DNA from: an uncultured Pseudodesulfovibrio sp. | GTDB taxonomy: Bacteria > Desulfobacterota > Desulfovibrionia > Desulfovibrionales > Desulfovibrionaceae | DNA length: 9,405 bases | Direction of reading: 5' to 3' | NCBI GenBank assembly: GCA_947259235.1 | Contig: CAMYLL010000076.1 | Coordinates: 1 to 9,405, forward strand | Notes under the pieces: model-generated | Told to the model about the DNA's origin: nothing | Database searches by the model: none | Seen by the model: only the letters and a program-made list of their open reading frames with translations | Made by a program: the position numbers and the translations under genes | Part shown: positions 1-5,767 of the stretch, piece after piece | Layout: every line of letters begins with the position of its first letter | How positions within the stretch are numbered: position 1 is the first letter of the stretch

Positions 1-1
1 G

Positions 2-181
2 GTGCCGCGGCCGCTGATCGGCACCGACGGCTTCCAGGAGACCGACATCACCGGCGTCACCCTGCCGATCACCAAGCACAACTACCTGGTGACCGAGGTG
101 GAGGACCTGGCCTACACCCTCTGCGAAGCGTTCCACGTGGCGCGCACCGGCCGCCCCGGCCCACCGTGTGATGCACCATGA
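2..181 (+). pseudogene. ilvB: Acetolactate synthase large subunit fragment, cut at both ends
   Basis: Reading frame 2 encodes 54 residues typical of the thiamine-diphosphate (PYR) domain of acetolactate synthase large subunits: [10 protein letters not shown], then [10 protein letters not shown], then [13 protein letters not shown]. In the family this stretch lies about residues 110-165 of a roughly 560-residue enzyme that makes acetolactate for branched-chain amino acids. The normal continuation after GRPGP is a VLVDIPKDV-like strand. Here the frame instead gives PCDAP and a TGA at 179-181, so similarity stops near base 161-163. The left side runs off the window. The remaining two thirds of the enzyme, including the cofactor-binding domain, are absent, so this piece cannot be functional. 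Its ATGA overlap with the MFS start looks accidental. The wording of the fragment resembles non-desulfovibrional homologues (Chloroflexi-like by memory, not searched), which hints at foreign DNA or a chimeric assembly. Confidence 0.8.
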
Positions 182-1509
182 CAAATCCACGCGCCGTTTT
201 CCCTGACACGTCTCTTCCCGCATCCCCCGGAAAGCCGGGCGGCCCGAGCCGCCGTCTTGCCGCCCTGTGGTCCTGGGCCATGTACGACTGGGCCAACTCG
301 GGCTTTGCCGCCCTGGTTCAGACCTTTGTCTTCGCCGCCTATTTTGCCCGGGCAGTGGCCGAGAACCAGACCCTGGGCACGGCCCAGTGGGGCAACATGA
401 TGGGCGTGGCCGGGCTGGTCATCGGCCTGGGCGGGCCGGTGCTCGGTGCCGTGGCCGACCGCAGCGGGCGGCGCAAGCCGTGGCTCGGGCTGTTCACGGG
501 GGTGTGCATCGCGGCCACGGCCTGCCTCTGGTTCGTGCGGCCGGAGCCGTCCTTTGTCTGGCTCGGGCTGATTCTTGCGGGGCTTGGAACCATCGGCTCC
601 GAGTATGCCATGATCTTTTACAACGCCATGCTCCCCGGGCTGGCCCGCCCGCGCGAGGTGGGCCGCTGGTCCGGCTGGGGCTGGGGGCTGGGTTATGCGG
701 GTGGGCTGGTGCTGCTCGTGGTCGCCCTGTATGGCTTTGTGGAGCAGGGGGCGTGGTTCGGCCTGCCGCGCGAGGGCGCGGTGCACGTCCGGGCGGTGAT
801 GCCGCTGACCGCGCTCTGGTATCTGGTGTTCTGCCTGCCCCTGTTCCTCCTGTGCCCGGACGCGCCGTCGCGGGGCGTGCGCCTCGGCCGGGCCGCTGCC
901 GAGGGGCTGGCCCAGCTGCGCGGCTCCCTGCGCAGCGTGCGCGACTATCGCCACATCGGGCTCTTCCTGCTGGCGCGCATGTTTTATAATGACGGGCTGA
1001 CCACCATGTTCGCCTTCGGCGGCATCTACGCGGCCGGGACATTCGGCATGACGCCGAGCCAGGTCATCGTCTTCGGCATCGGGCTCAACATCACGGCCGG
1101 ACTGGGCGCGGCGGCCTTTGCCTGGCTCGACGACCGGGTCGGGGCGCACCGGACCATCGTCGTGTCCCTGGTGGGGCTCGTGGTGCCGGGAACCCTCATC
1201 CTGCTGGTGGAGAGTCAGGCCCTGTTCTGGATTTTCGGGCTGTCTCTTGGTATCTTTGTCGGGCCGGTCCAGGCGTCGAGCCGGTCGTATCTGGCGCGGG
1301 TGGCCCCGGCCGAGGTGCGCGGCGAGATGTTCGGGCTGTTCGCCCTGTCGGGCAAGCTGACGTCGTTCATGGGCCCGCTGCTGGTGGGGTGGCTGACCCT
1401 GGCCTCCGGGAGCCAGCGCGTGGGCATGGCCTCGGTCATCGCGTTGTTCGTCATCGGGCTGGCGGGCATGGCCCTGGTTCCACCCGCCCCAATCCACACG
1501 GAGGAATAA
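178..1509 (+). CDS. MFS transporter, UMF1 / Atg22-like family
   Basis: A 443-residue polytopic inner-membrane protein with about 12 hydrophobic segments. The signature [11 protein letters not shown] (residues 33-43) in the first membrane segment is characteristic of the Atg22-like/UMF1 branch of the major facilitator superfamily. Supporting stretches are a motif-A-like [14 protein letters not shown] (90-103) after segment 2, [10 protein letters not shown] (148-157), [17 protein letters not shown] (269-285) and [14 protein letters not shown] (362-375). Length fits the family. The yeast relative exports amino acids from the vacuole; bacterial members have no agreed substrate, so none is given. 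The ATG at 178 is the first start after an in-frame TGA at 169-171 and leaves a complete family N-terminus, but no Shine-Dalgarno sequence precedes it, and the upstream DNA is a broken ilvB fragment, so the native leader may be lost. The stop abuts the start of the next gene. Confidence 0.88.
   Translation: MTNPRAVFPDTSLPASPGKPGGPSRRLAALWSWAMYDWANSGFAALVQTFVFAAYFARAVAENQTLGTAQWGNMMGVAGLVIGLGGPVLGAVADRSGRRKPWLGLFTGVCIAATACLWFVRPEPSFVWLGLILAGLGTIGSEYAMIFYNAMLPGLARPREVGRWSGWGWGLGYAGGLVLLVVALYGFVEQGAWFGLPREGAVHVRAVMPLTALWYLVFCLPLFLLCPDAPSRGVRLGRAAAEGLAQLRGSLRSVRDYRHIGLFLLARMFYNDGLTTMFAFGGIYAAGTFGMTPSQVIVFGIGLNITAGLGAAAFAWLDDRVGAHRTIVVSLVGLVVPGTLILLVESQALFWIFGLSLGIFVGPVQASSRSYLARVAPAEVRGEMFGLFALSGKLTSFMGPLLVGWLTLASGSQRVGMASVIALFVIGLAGMALVPPAPIHTEE
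1500..1506 (+). promoter_or_regulatory. Ribosome binding site of the AMMECR1 gene
   Basis: GGAGGAA ends three bases before the ATG at 1510 and overlaps the last codons of the MFS gene, whose TAA fills the remaining gap. The strong site and zero-base spacing support co-translation of the two genes. Confidence 0.7.
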
Positions 1510-2070
1510 ATGACCACGCACTTTCGATTCGACCTGACCGATGAGGAAAAAACCTATCTGCGCGAGTTGGTCAAACTGTCCATAGCCAGCCGGTTTGACC
1601 CGGCGGGCGGGGTGAGCGGGCCGCCCGAGCCGCCCACCCCGGTCCTTCGCGAGCATCTGGGCGCCTTTGTCACCCTTGAGCTGGGCGGTTCCCTGCGCGG
1701 ATGCATCGGCAATGTCCGTGGCTCGGGCGAGCTGTTCCGCACGGTCTGGAACATGGCCCGCTCCGCCGCCTTCGAGGACCCGCGCTTCCCGCCGCTGACC
1801 CCCGGCGAGTTCGAGAATGTGGAGTATGAAATCTCCATCCTCGGGCCCGTGGACAACTGCCCGGACCCGGCGCTGGTGGAGATCGGCCGCCACGGCCTGA
1901 TCATGTCGCGCGACGGCCGTTCCGGCCTGCTTCTGCCCCAGGTCCCGGTGGAGTGGAAGTGGGACCGGGAGACCTTCCTGGCCCAGACCTGCGTCAAGGC
2001 GGGCCTGCCGCGTGACGCGTGGAAGGACCCGGTAACCACCATTCTCTGGTTCGAAGCCGTGATCTTCTGA
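1510..2070 (+). CDS. AMMECR1-domain protein (AmmeMemoRadiSam protein A type)
   Basis: A 186-residue soluble protein that matches AMMECR1 over its whole length. The hallmark LRGCIG sits at residues 62-67, preceded by GAFVTLELGGS and followed by AAFEDPRFPPLT (86-97), VEYEISILGP (104-113), SGLLLPQVP (138-146) and FLAQTCVKAGLP (156-167), all in the family order. The biochemical role is not settled; in bacteria and archaea the domain is often encoded with a MEMO1-like protein and a radical SAM protein, a set called AmmeMemoRadiSam, and neither partner is in this window. The invariant cysteine in LRGCIG is Cys65. Translation starts at an ATG directly after the MFS stop with a strong ribosome binding site, so the two probably share a transcript. 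A link in function to the transporter is not evident. Confidence 0.92.
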   Translation: MTTHFRFDLTDEEKTYLRELVKLSIASRFDPAGGVSGPPEPPTPVLREHLGAFVTLELGGSLRGCIGNVRGSGELFRTVWNMARSAAFEDPRFPPLTPGEFENVEYEISILGPVDNCPDPALVEIGRHGLIMSRDGRSGLLLPQVPVEWKWDRETFLAQTCVKAGLPRDAWKDPVTTILWFEAVIF

Positions 2071-2175
2071 CGCCGCGCTCCGGTCGTGTGTTCCTTGGCA
2101 CGGGCATGCGTCCGAATCCTTTCGAACTGTCCCGGTCGATTGGCCGGAAAGCGGCCCGGCTCAATGAAAAAAATA

Positions 2176-2205
2176 TCGACAAGACGTCATGAGACACGCT
2201 ATGGT
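2176..2205 (+). promoter_or_regulatory. Possible sigma-70 type promoter for the c-di-GMP gene unit
   Basis: TCGACA (2176-2181, five of six to the -35 consensus) and TATGGT (2200-2205, four of six to the -10) are 18 bases apart, in a locally A-rich stretch that is unlike the GC-rich surroundings. The expected start site is about 65-70 bases before the PilZ gene. Judged by eye only. Confidence 0.4.
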
Positions 2206-2225
2206 TCTATCATTGAGACTGATGT

Positions 2226-2257
2226 CCGGCGGTTTCCATGCCGGGCCGTGCGCCCGG
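2226..2257 (+). other. Overlapping inverted repeats in the leader of the PilZ gene
   Basis: CCGGGC (2241-2246) and GCCCGG (2252-2257) form a six-base-pair hairpin with a 5-nt loop. An alternative pairing, CCGGC (2226-2230) with GCCGG (2240-2244), would use the same bases, so the two structures exclude each other. It lies between the predicted promoter and the start codon at 2284. No known riboswitch core, including that of the c-di-GMP class I type, is recognised. It may only reflect high GC content. Confidence 0.3.
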
Positions 2258-2283
2258 TGAACAGGCAACATGGATGAGGGAGA

Positions 2284-3012
2284 ATGGCAACCCAGGACGA
2301 GAGCGCGAAAGGAAGCGGAGGCCCGGATCATCCACGGCCTGATGCACAGGGAGGGCGGGTGCGAAAGGCCGCCGGATTCCAATTGGACATTTCACCGGGA
2401 AAGGACGTGGCCGTCCTGATCCCCGGCTCCAGTAGCGGCTACCGCGGACGGATCGTGGGCTATTCGCCCTACGAGTACATCATCGCCCAGGTCAGGCTCC
2501 CGGCCGCCGTGCGCAGGGATCTGACCTTTGGCGGGCAGATAGTGCTCAAGTACGTGCAAAAGGGTACGGTCTACGGCTTCCGGGCGGGCGAGCTCAATTC
2601 CGTGACAGCTCCGGCCCCGCTCCTGATCCTCGAATATCCCGACTCCATAGAAAAGATAGAGCTGCGCCGCAACTCCCGGCACAGGTGCCAGATAGACGGC
2701 CTGCTCCACGCTCCGGACAAGGAACGCGACTGCCTGGTGGTCAATGTCAGCGAGGCGGGCTGCAAGCTCTCCACGCGGACGGACGTCCGCGACGCACTCA
2801 GGCAGACCAAGGTTGACGATGTCATGGCCGTTTCCATGAACCTGGGAACCTCGGGCGTGCTCAAGGTCCCCATCAGCGTGCGCAGCCTGAACTTCGAGGA
2901 AGGCATTGTCACCATCGGTTCCATGTTCGTGGATATCCGGCGTGACGAAGTGGACATGGTCCAGAGCTATCTTGAAAAGATCACGCGGCTGATGCCGCGC
3001 GGACAGGCCTGA
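2284..3012 (+). CDS. PilZ-domain c-di-GMP receptor, YcgR-like architecture
   Basis: A 242-residue cytosolic protein with a variable, charged N-terminus (1-30), a YcgR-N-like beta domain (about 35-120, from DISPGKDVAVLIPGSS to LLILEYPDSIEKIE) and a C-terminal PilZ domain (about 125-235). Both c-di-GMP binding signatures are present: RRNSR (128-132, the RxxxR motif in the linker) and NVSEAG (154-159, the D/NxSxxG motif). Such proteins bind cyclic di-GMP and pass the signal to a partner; the best known member slows the flagellar motor, but the target here is unknown. GAGGGAG lies at 2276-2282, close to the ATG at 2284. An upstream ATG at 2270 is out of frame. It is followed after 16 nt by an HD-GYP gene, so receptor and hydrolase of the same messenger are probably made together. 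Confidence 0.9.
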   Translation: MATQDESAKGSGGPDHPRPDAQGGRVRKAAGFQLDISPGKDVAVLIPGSSSGYRGRIVGYSPYEYIIAQVRLPAAVRRDLTFGGQIVLKYVQKGTVYGFRAGELNSVTAPAPLLILEYPDSIEKIELRRNSRHRCQIDGLLHAPDKERDCLVVNVSEAGCKLSTRTDVRDALRQTKVDDVMAVSMNLGTSGVLKVPISVRSLNFEEGIVTIGSMFVDIRRDEVDMVQSYLEKITRLMPRGQA

Positions 3013-3028
3013 GCGGAGTGCGGTCGAG

Positions 3029-4234
3029 ATGATCAGGAAGCTCTCAATCGACGAACTGGAGCCCGGCATGGAAGTGGTCAGGCTATCGAGCGAGATATGG
3101 GAGCACCTGCCTTTTCTCTATACCCGGCCCGGCGTGCTGCAGACCGAGGAGCAGATCGAGAGCATCCGCAAGGGCGGCTACATGCACGCCTTCATCCATG
3201 TCCGCGATCCGGGCGAGTCCATGGACAGGAAGCTCGACCGGCTGGTGAGCGAGCGCGGGCAGAGCGCCCCGGCCAAGGAACGGGTTCCCTTCGAGCGCGA
3301 GATGGCGGCTGCCCAGGTCACCTATGACAACGCCATGCACCACGCCCGGCGGATCATTCACGACGTCAAGCTCGGGCGCAAGGTGGACTACGAGGCCTCG
3401 GTCCAGACCGTGGACGCCATCGTCGATTCCGCCATCCGCAACCCGGACACCCTGCTGTGCCTCTCCAAGCTTTCCAACTACGACGAATACACCTACGCCC
3501 ACTGCATCAACGTGGCCGCCATCTCCGTGGTCTTCGGCGAGTATCTGGGGCTGTCCCGCGAGGAGCTCGTCAGGCTCGGCCTGGCCGGGATGATGCACGA
3601 CCTGGGCAAGACCGCCGTACCGTCGCGGATCATCAACAAGCGCGCCCGGCTCACTGACAGCGAATTCGCGGAGATCAAGCGTCACCCGGAATACGGCTGC
3701 GACATCATCACCCGGCAGAACACGTTCGAGGAAGACATCCTCGAGGCCGTGCGCGACCATCATGAGAAGTGCAACGGCTCGGGCTACCCGGACCGGCGGA
3801 CCCGCAAGGACATTTCCCCCTTTGCCCGGATTATCAGCCTGGCTGATGTCTACGACGCCCTGACTAGCGACCGCTCCTACAAGGACGCCATCCTGCCCAA
3901 CAAGGCCCTGGCCATCATGTACGGCATGCGCGAGCAGGACTTCGACCCCAACGAGGTCCAGATGTTCATCAAGTGTCTGGGCATCTTCCCCTCCGGCAGT
4001 CTGGTGAAGCTCAACACCGGCTTTTACGGCGTGGTCTACGAGTCGAACCCCGCCCTGCCGCTCATGCCCAAGATCAAGATAATACTGGACGAGGATCTGC
4101 ACCCCATCCCGGCCGAGATGGTGGACCTGGCCGCGGCCCAGGCCATGGGCAACAGGGATTTGGAGATTCTTGAATGTGCCGACCCTGCGGCCTACAGACT
4201 GTCACTCAAGCCCTATCTTACCCGGAAAGGATGA
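3029..4234 (+). CDS. HD-GYP domain c-di-GMP phosphodiesterase with N-terminal DUF3391
   Basis: A 401-residue protein predicted to hydrolyse cyclic di-GMP. Residues 1-about 90 match the DUF3391 accessory domain (KLSIDELEPGMEVV at 4-17). The HD-GYP domain spans about 145-320: His158, the HD pair in MMHDLGK (His190, Asp191, Lys194), RHPEYG (His219), DHHEKCNGSGYP (His244, His245, GYP at 252-254) and LADVYDALTSDRSYK (Asp273). All metal and catalytic positions seem intact. The usual HHExxDGxGYP has Asn249 for Asp, a conservative change that I would not read as loss of activity. The C-terminal stretch (about 325-370, GSLVKLNTGFYGVVYE to PIPAEMVDLA) is a small beta tail commonly seen in DUF3391 proteins. 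No membrane segment or signal peptide. A GGAG at 3015-3018 precedes the ATG; the gene sits 16 nt after the PilZ gene. Confidence 0.93.
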   Translation: MIRKLSIDELEPGMEVVRLSSEIWEHLPFLYTRPGVLQTEEQIESIRKGGYMHAFIHVRDPGESMDRKLDRLVSERGQSAPAKERVPFEREMAAAQVTYDNAMHHARRIIHDVKLGRKVDYEASVQTVDAIVDSAIRNPDTLLCLSKLSNYDEYTYAHCINVAAISVVFGEYLGLSREELVRLGLAGMMHDLGKTAVPSRIINKRARLTDSEFAEIKRHPEYGCDIITRQNTFEEDILEAVRDHHEKCNGSGYPDRRTRKDISPFARIISLADVYDALTSDRSYKDAILPNKALAIMYGMREQDFDPNEVQMFIKCLGIFPSGSLVKLNTGFYGVVYESNPALPLMPKIKIILDEDLHPIPAEMVDLAAAQAMGNRDLEILECADPAAYRLSLKPYLTRKG

Positions 4235-4241
4235 TCGCCAC

Positions 4242-4508
4242 ATGGACAGAATGCATACCATCCAGCAACTGCTGGCAATCAAGGACACCGTCTACGGCCT
4301 ACTCGAATGGGCCGAAAGCGTGAGCGATGATGAGTTCGCACGCTGCTGCTCGCTGGAAGAAGGGCTGCCAGAGGAGGTGCTGTTGCGGATGGAGGCGTTT
4401 TGCGCCCATTCGCGCGGGCTGGGTGAGAAATGTGCCAAGATCGTCGAGGGTCTTGACGCGCTGTGCCGGGGCATGGGCACCGAATGTGCCCGGGGGGAGG
4501 ACGCATGA
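4242..4508 (+). CDS. Hypothetical small protein with six cysteines
   Basis: I do not recognise this 88-residue protein. It is predicted soluble, acidic and mostly helical (TIQQLLAIKDTVYGLLEWAE at 6-25), with cysteines at 35, 36, 54, 64, 75 and 82; their spacing is not a known zinc or iron-sulfur signature, and the two adjacent ones in ARCCS are notable. The start at 4242 is preferred because AAGGA (4227-4231) lies 10 nt upstream; a longer in-frame start at 4170 would sit inside the HD-GYP gene. It begins 7 nt after that gene and overlaps the next one by four bases, so it is very likely part of the same transcript. GC-rich third positions like its neighbours support real coding. A role in the same signalling unit is inference from position only. 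Confidence 0.72.
   Translation: MDRMHTIQQLLAIKDTVYGLLEWAESVSDDEFARCCSLEEGLPEEVLLRMEAFCAHSRGLGEKCAKIVEGLDALCRGMGTECARGEDA
4496..4500 (+). promoter_or_regulatory. Ribosome binding site fixing the start of the 143-aa protein
   Basis: GGAGG, at the end of a run of G, lies four bases before ATG 4505. It favours this start over the in-frame ATG at 4463, which would extend the protein back into the previous gene. Confidence 0.65.
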
Positions 4509-4936
4509 CTGACATGAATCTGTGGATTGGCCTGGGAGTGCTCACGGCCGTCCTGTACATGATCAAGTGGCTCCAGGGGCGGCGCAAGGTCACGGTCTAC
4601 CGCATCAGCCCGACCTCGCTCAAGCGGTCGAGGGATGTCATGCTCAAGGTGCTCCCGCTGGTGGAGGACGGGGCGGACGGCCATCTGGACGAGACGAGCC
4701 TGCCTGTGGACAAGACCACCGTCAAGAGCGCGGCCAAGATATTGGCGTATCACTTCTGGAAGGAAGCCCAGCATGAAGAGCTGGCGCGGACCAAGAACTG
4801 CTTCATCTCGCTGTCGCGGTTTCAGAACCGGGACCTTGAGCCGGATGCGAGGGAGCGCATTGCAACGCGGGAGCGGGCGCGGCTCGTGCAGGAGTTTGAC
4901 TGCTATCTGACCCACACCTCATCGCGCAAGGGATAG
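4505..4936 (+). CDS. Hypothetical membrane-anchored protein
   Basis: A 143-residue protein that I cannot assign to a family. It has one N-terminal membrane segment (about residues 6-23, LWIGLGVLTAVLYMIKWL) followed by a basic stretch (QGRRKVTVYR), which suggests an anchor with the bulk of the protein in the cytoplasm by the positive-inside rule. The rest is polar and probably helical, with many Arg, Glu and Lys in the last 50 residues (RERIATRERARLVQE) and cysteines at 99 and 133. The start codon overlaps the stop of the preceding gene (ATGA), which implies translational coupling. It is the last gene of the plus-strand unit and faces the minus-strand genes 43 nt away. It could act with the PilZ/HD-GYP pair at the membrane, which is inference from gene order alone. 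Confidence 0.78.
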   Translation: MTDMNLWIGLGVLTAVLYMIKWLQGRRKVTVYRISPTSLKRSRDVMLKVLPLVEDGADGHLDETSLPVDKTTVKSAAKILAYHFWKEAQHEELARTKNCFISLSRFQNRDLEPDARERIATRERARLVQEFDCYLTHTSSRKG

Positions 4937-4979
4937 CGGGCCTTGGCGGTCCGTTCGTCCTTTGCCGCCGTCCTTCCGA

Positions 4980-5285
4980 TCACTTCCCGTCTTTCGCAGC
5001 GCCCTGTGCTGCCGCGCCCTGTGCTGCCGCGCCGTTTCGTATCTCGTCGAACCGGCTCCTGAGCCGGGCCAGGACGTGGTCGTACCCCTTGGGTGTATGG
5101 GGGATCATGCAGGCCGTGCAGTCCTTGACCCCTGATTCGAGCACCGTGTAGTTGCCGCCGCACTCCGTGAGGAAATAGAGCGGGCAGAAGCAGAAGAGGC
5201 AGTTGAACTCGTCCGGTCGCCCGGTCTTGTGGCAGGGAAAGTACTGGCACTCCCTGTTGTTGAAGAAGCGGTGGCTGTTTTTCAT
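4980..5285 (-). CDS. Cysteine-rich small-domain protein (PF04071 type), putative metal binding
   Basis: A 101-residue protein with eight cysteines (13, 18, 29, 32, 34, 42, 56, 59). The core ECQYFPCHK (12-20), FNCLFCFCPLYFL (27-39), ECGGNY (41-46) and GVKDCTACMIPH (52-63) match the cysteine-rich small domain, which is presumed to bind zinc or another metal; its function is unknown, though in some genomes it lies near cobalamin genes. The start at 5285 is chosen because it leaves the conserved MKNSHRFF N-terminus and falls 2 nt after the stop of the DUF4389 gene; an upstream in-frame ATG at 5324 would lie within that gene. No clear Shine-Dalgarno site is visible, so translation may depend on coupling. 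The C-terminus ends in a low-complexity AAAQG repeat (about 87-96) that comes from a 15-bp DNA repeat. Confidence 0.85.
   Translation of the reverse strand: MKNSHRFFNNRECQYFPCHKTGRPDEFNCLFCFCPLYFLTECGGNYTVLESGVKDCTACMIPHTPKGYDHVLARLRSRFDEIRNGAAAQGAAAQGAAKDGK
5001..5030. repeat. 15-bp perfect tandem duplication
   Basis: Two identical copies of GCCCTGTGCTGCCGC at 5001-5015 and 5016-5030, with a few further bases of a third copy. On the minus strand they encode the repeated AAAQG near the C-terminus of the cysteine-rich protein. The unit is a multiple of three, so copy-number change would keep the frame. Confidence 0.9.
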
Positions 5286-5287
5286 GG

Positions 5288-5605
5288 CTATTGGAAGAGA
5301 ACCTGCTTGGCCGGTTCCTCGCACTCCGAATCCTCGGGATAGGGGTTGAAGGGGAAGGGGCGCTTGTTGTCGTTTAACGTGTTGAAGCGCATGAGCCGGT
5401 AACCGTACAGGGACAGGGCGTTGGTGAAGCGGCGCAGGGGTTCGCTGCGCTTCTTGGCAACCAGCAGGTAGCCGTACTGGAAGAGCACGGAGAGCTGGAT
5501 GATGAATCCGGTCACTTCAAAGAAAATCATGCATACCAGCGTCACCAGGAGTCGTTTCAGAATCGCGCCTCTGTCTGCCGTGGTCGGTTTGGTCGCTGTG
5601 GTCAT
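5288..5605 (-). CDS. DUF4389 domain membrane protein
   Basis: A 105-residue protein resembling DUF4389 proteins: an N-terminal polar stretch, one long hydrophobic stretch (about 16-50, LLVTLVCMIFFEVTGFIIQL onward) and a conserved tail with TNALSLYGYRLMRF (61-74) followed by a proline-rich PFPFNPYPEDSE end. It is probably an inner-membrane protein with one or two helices; no activity is known. The start at 5605 is supported by AAGGAG five bases upstream; a longer in-frame start at 5710 has no such site and would add residues with no family character. It ends 2 nt before the cysteine-rich gene, so the two are almost surely co-expressed. The gap to fapA upstream is 162 nt, which leaves room for a separate promoter. 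Confidence 0.85.
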   Translation of the reverse strand: MTTATKPTTADRGAILKRLLVTLVCMIFFEVTGFIIQLSVLFQYGYLLVAKKRSEPLRRFTNALSLYGYRLMRFNTLNDNKRPFPFNPYPEDSECEEPAKQVLFQ

Positions 5606-5610
5606 GGGGT

Positions 5611-5616
5611 CTCCTT
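5611..5616 (-). promoter_or_regulatory. Ribosome binding site of the DUF4389 gene
   Basis: AAGGAG on the minus strand, five bases before ATG 5605. It settles the start against the upstream ATG at 5710. Confidence 0.75.
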
Positions 5617-5767
5617 GGTCATGGGTTGTTGCGTCTTGCGGCCCAACATAGCCCAAAAGGGCGTGCCGGAGCAAACCTTCTCGGAGCGGGAGTCGGATGG
5701 AGAAAGCCACGGTCCAGAAAAGGGTGGCCGGTTCCGTGGGCGCTCGTCTGTGGCGGCCACAGGCGCG

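Noticed and set aside
112..1893. Long minus-strand open frame of 593 codons opposite the MFS and AMMECR1 genes
   Set aside because: It is the GC-rich shadow of two well-supported genes and its translation is low-complexity, rich in Gln, His, Arg and Gly, with no domain.
2096..2110. Sigma-54 like TGGCAC...TGCG sequence before the PilZ gene
   Set aside because: The GG and GC elements are separated by nine bases instead of the strict ten, so it should not be used.
2205..2283. Cyclic di-GMP riboswitch before the PilZ gene
   Set aside because: The conserved class I core sequences are not present in the leader.
3083..4102. Minus-strand open frame of 339 codons opposite the HD-GYP gene
   Set aside because: The plus strand encodes all HD-GYP motifs; the antisense product is Val/Asp/Gly-rich without domains.
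4945..4969. Possible bidirectional terminator between the convergent blocks (GGCGG with CCGCC)
   Set aside because: Only five base pairs with a 15-nt loop and no T tract.
5748..5762. CTGTGG/CCACAG hairpin after the fapA stop
   Set aside because: A six-base-pair stem with a 3-nt loop but no T tract on the minus strand; too weak to call a terminator.
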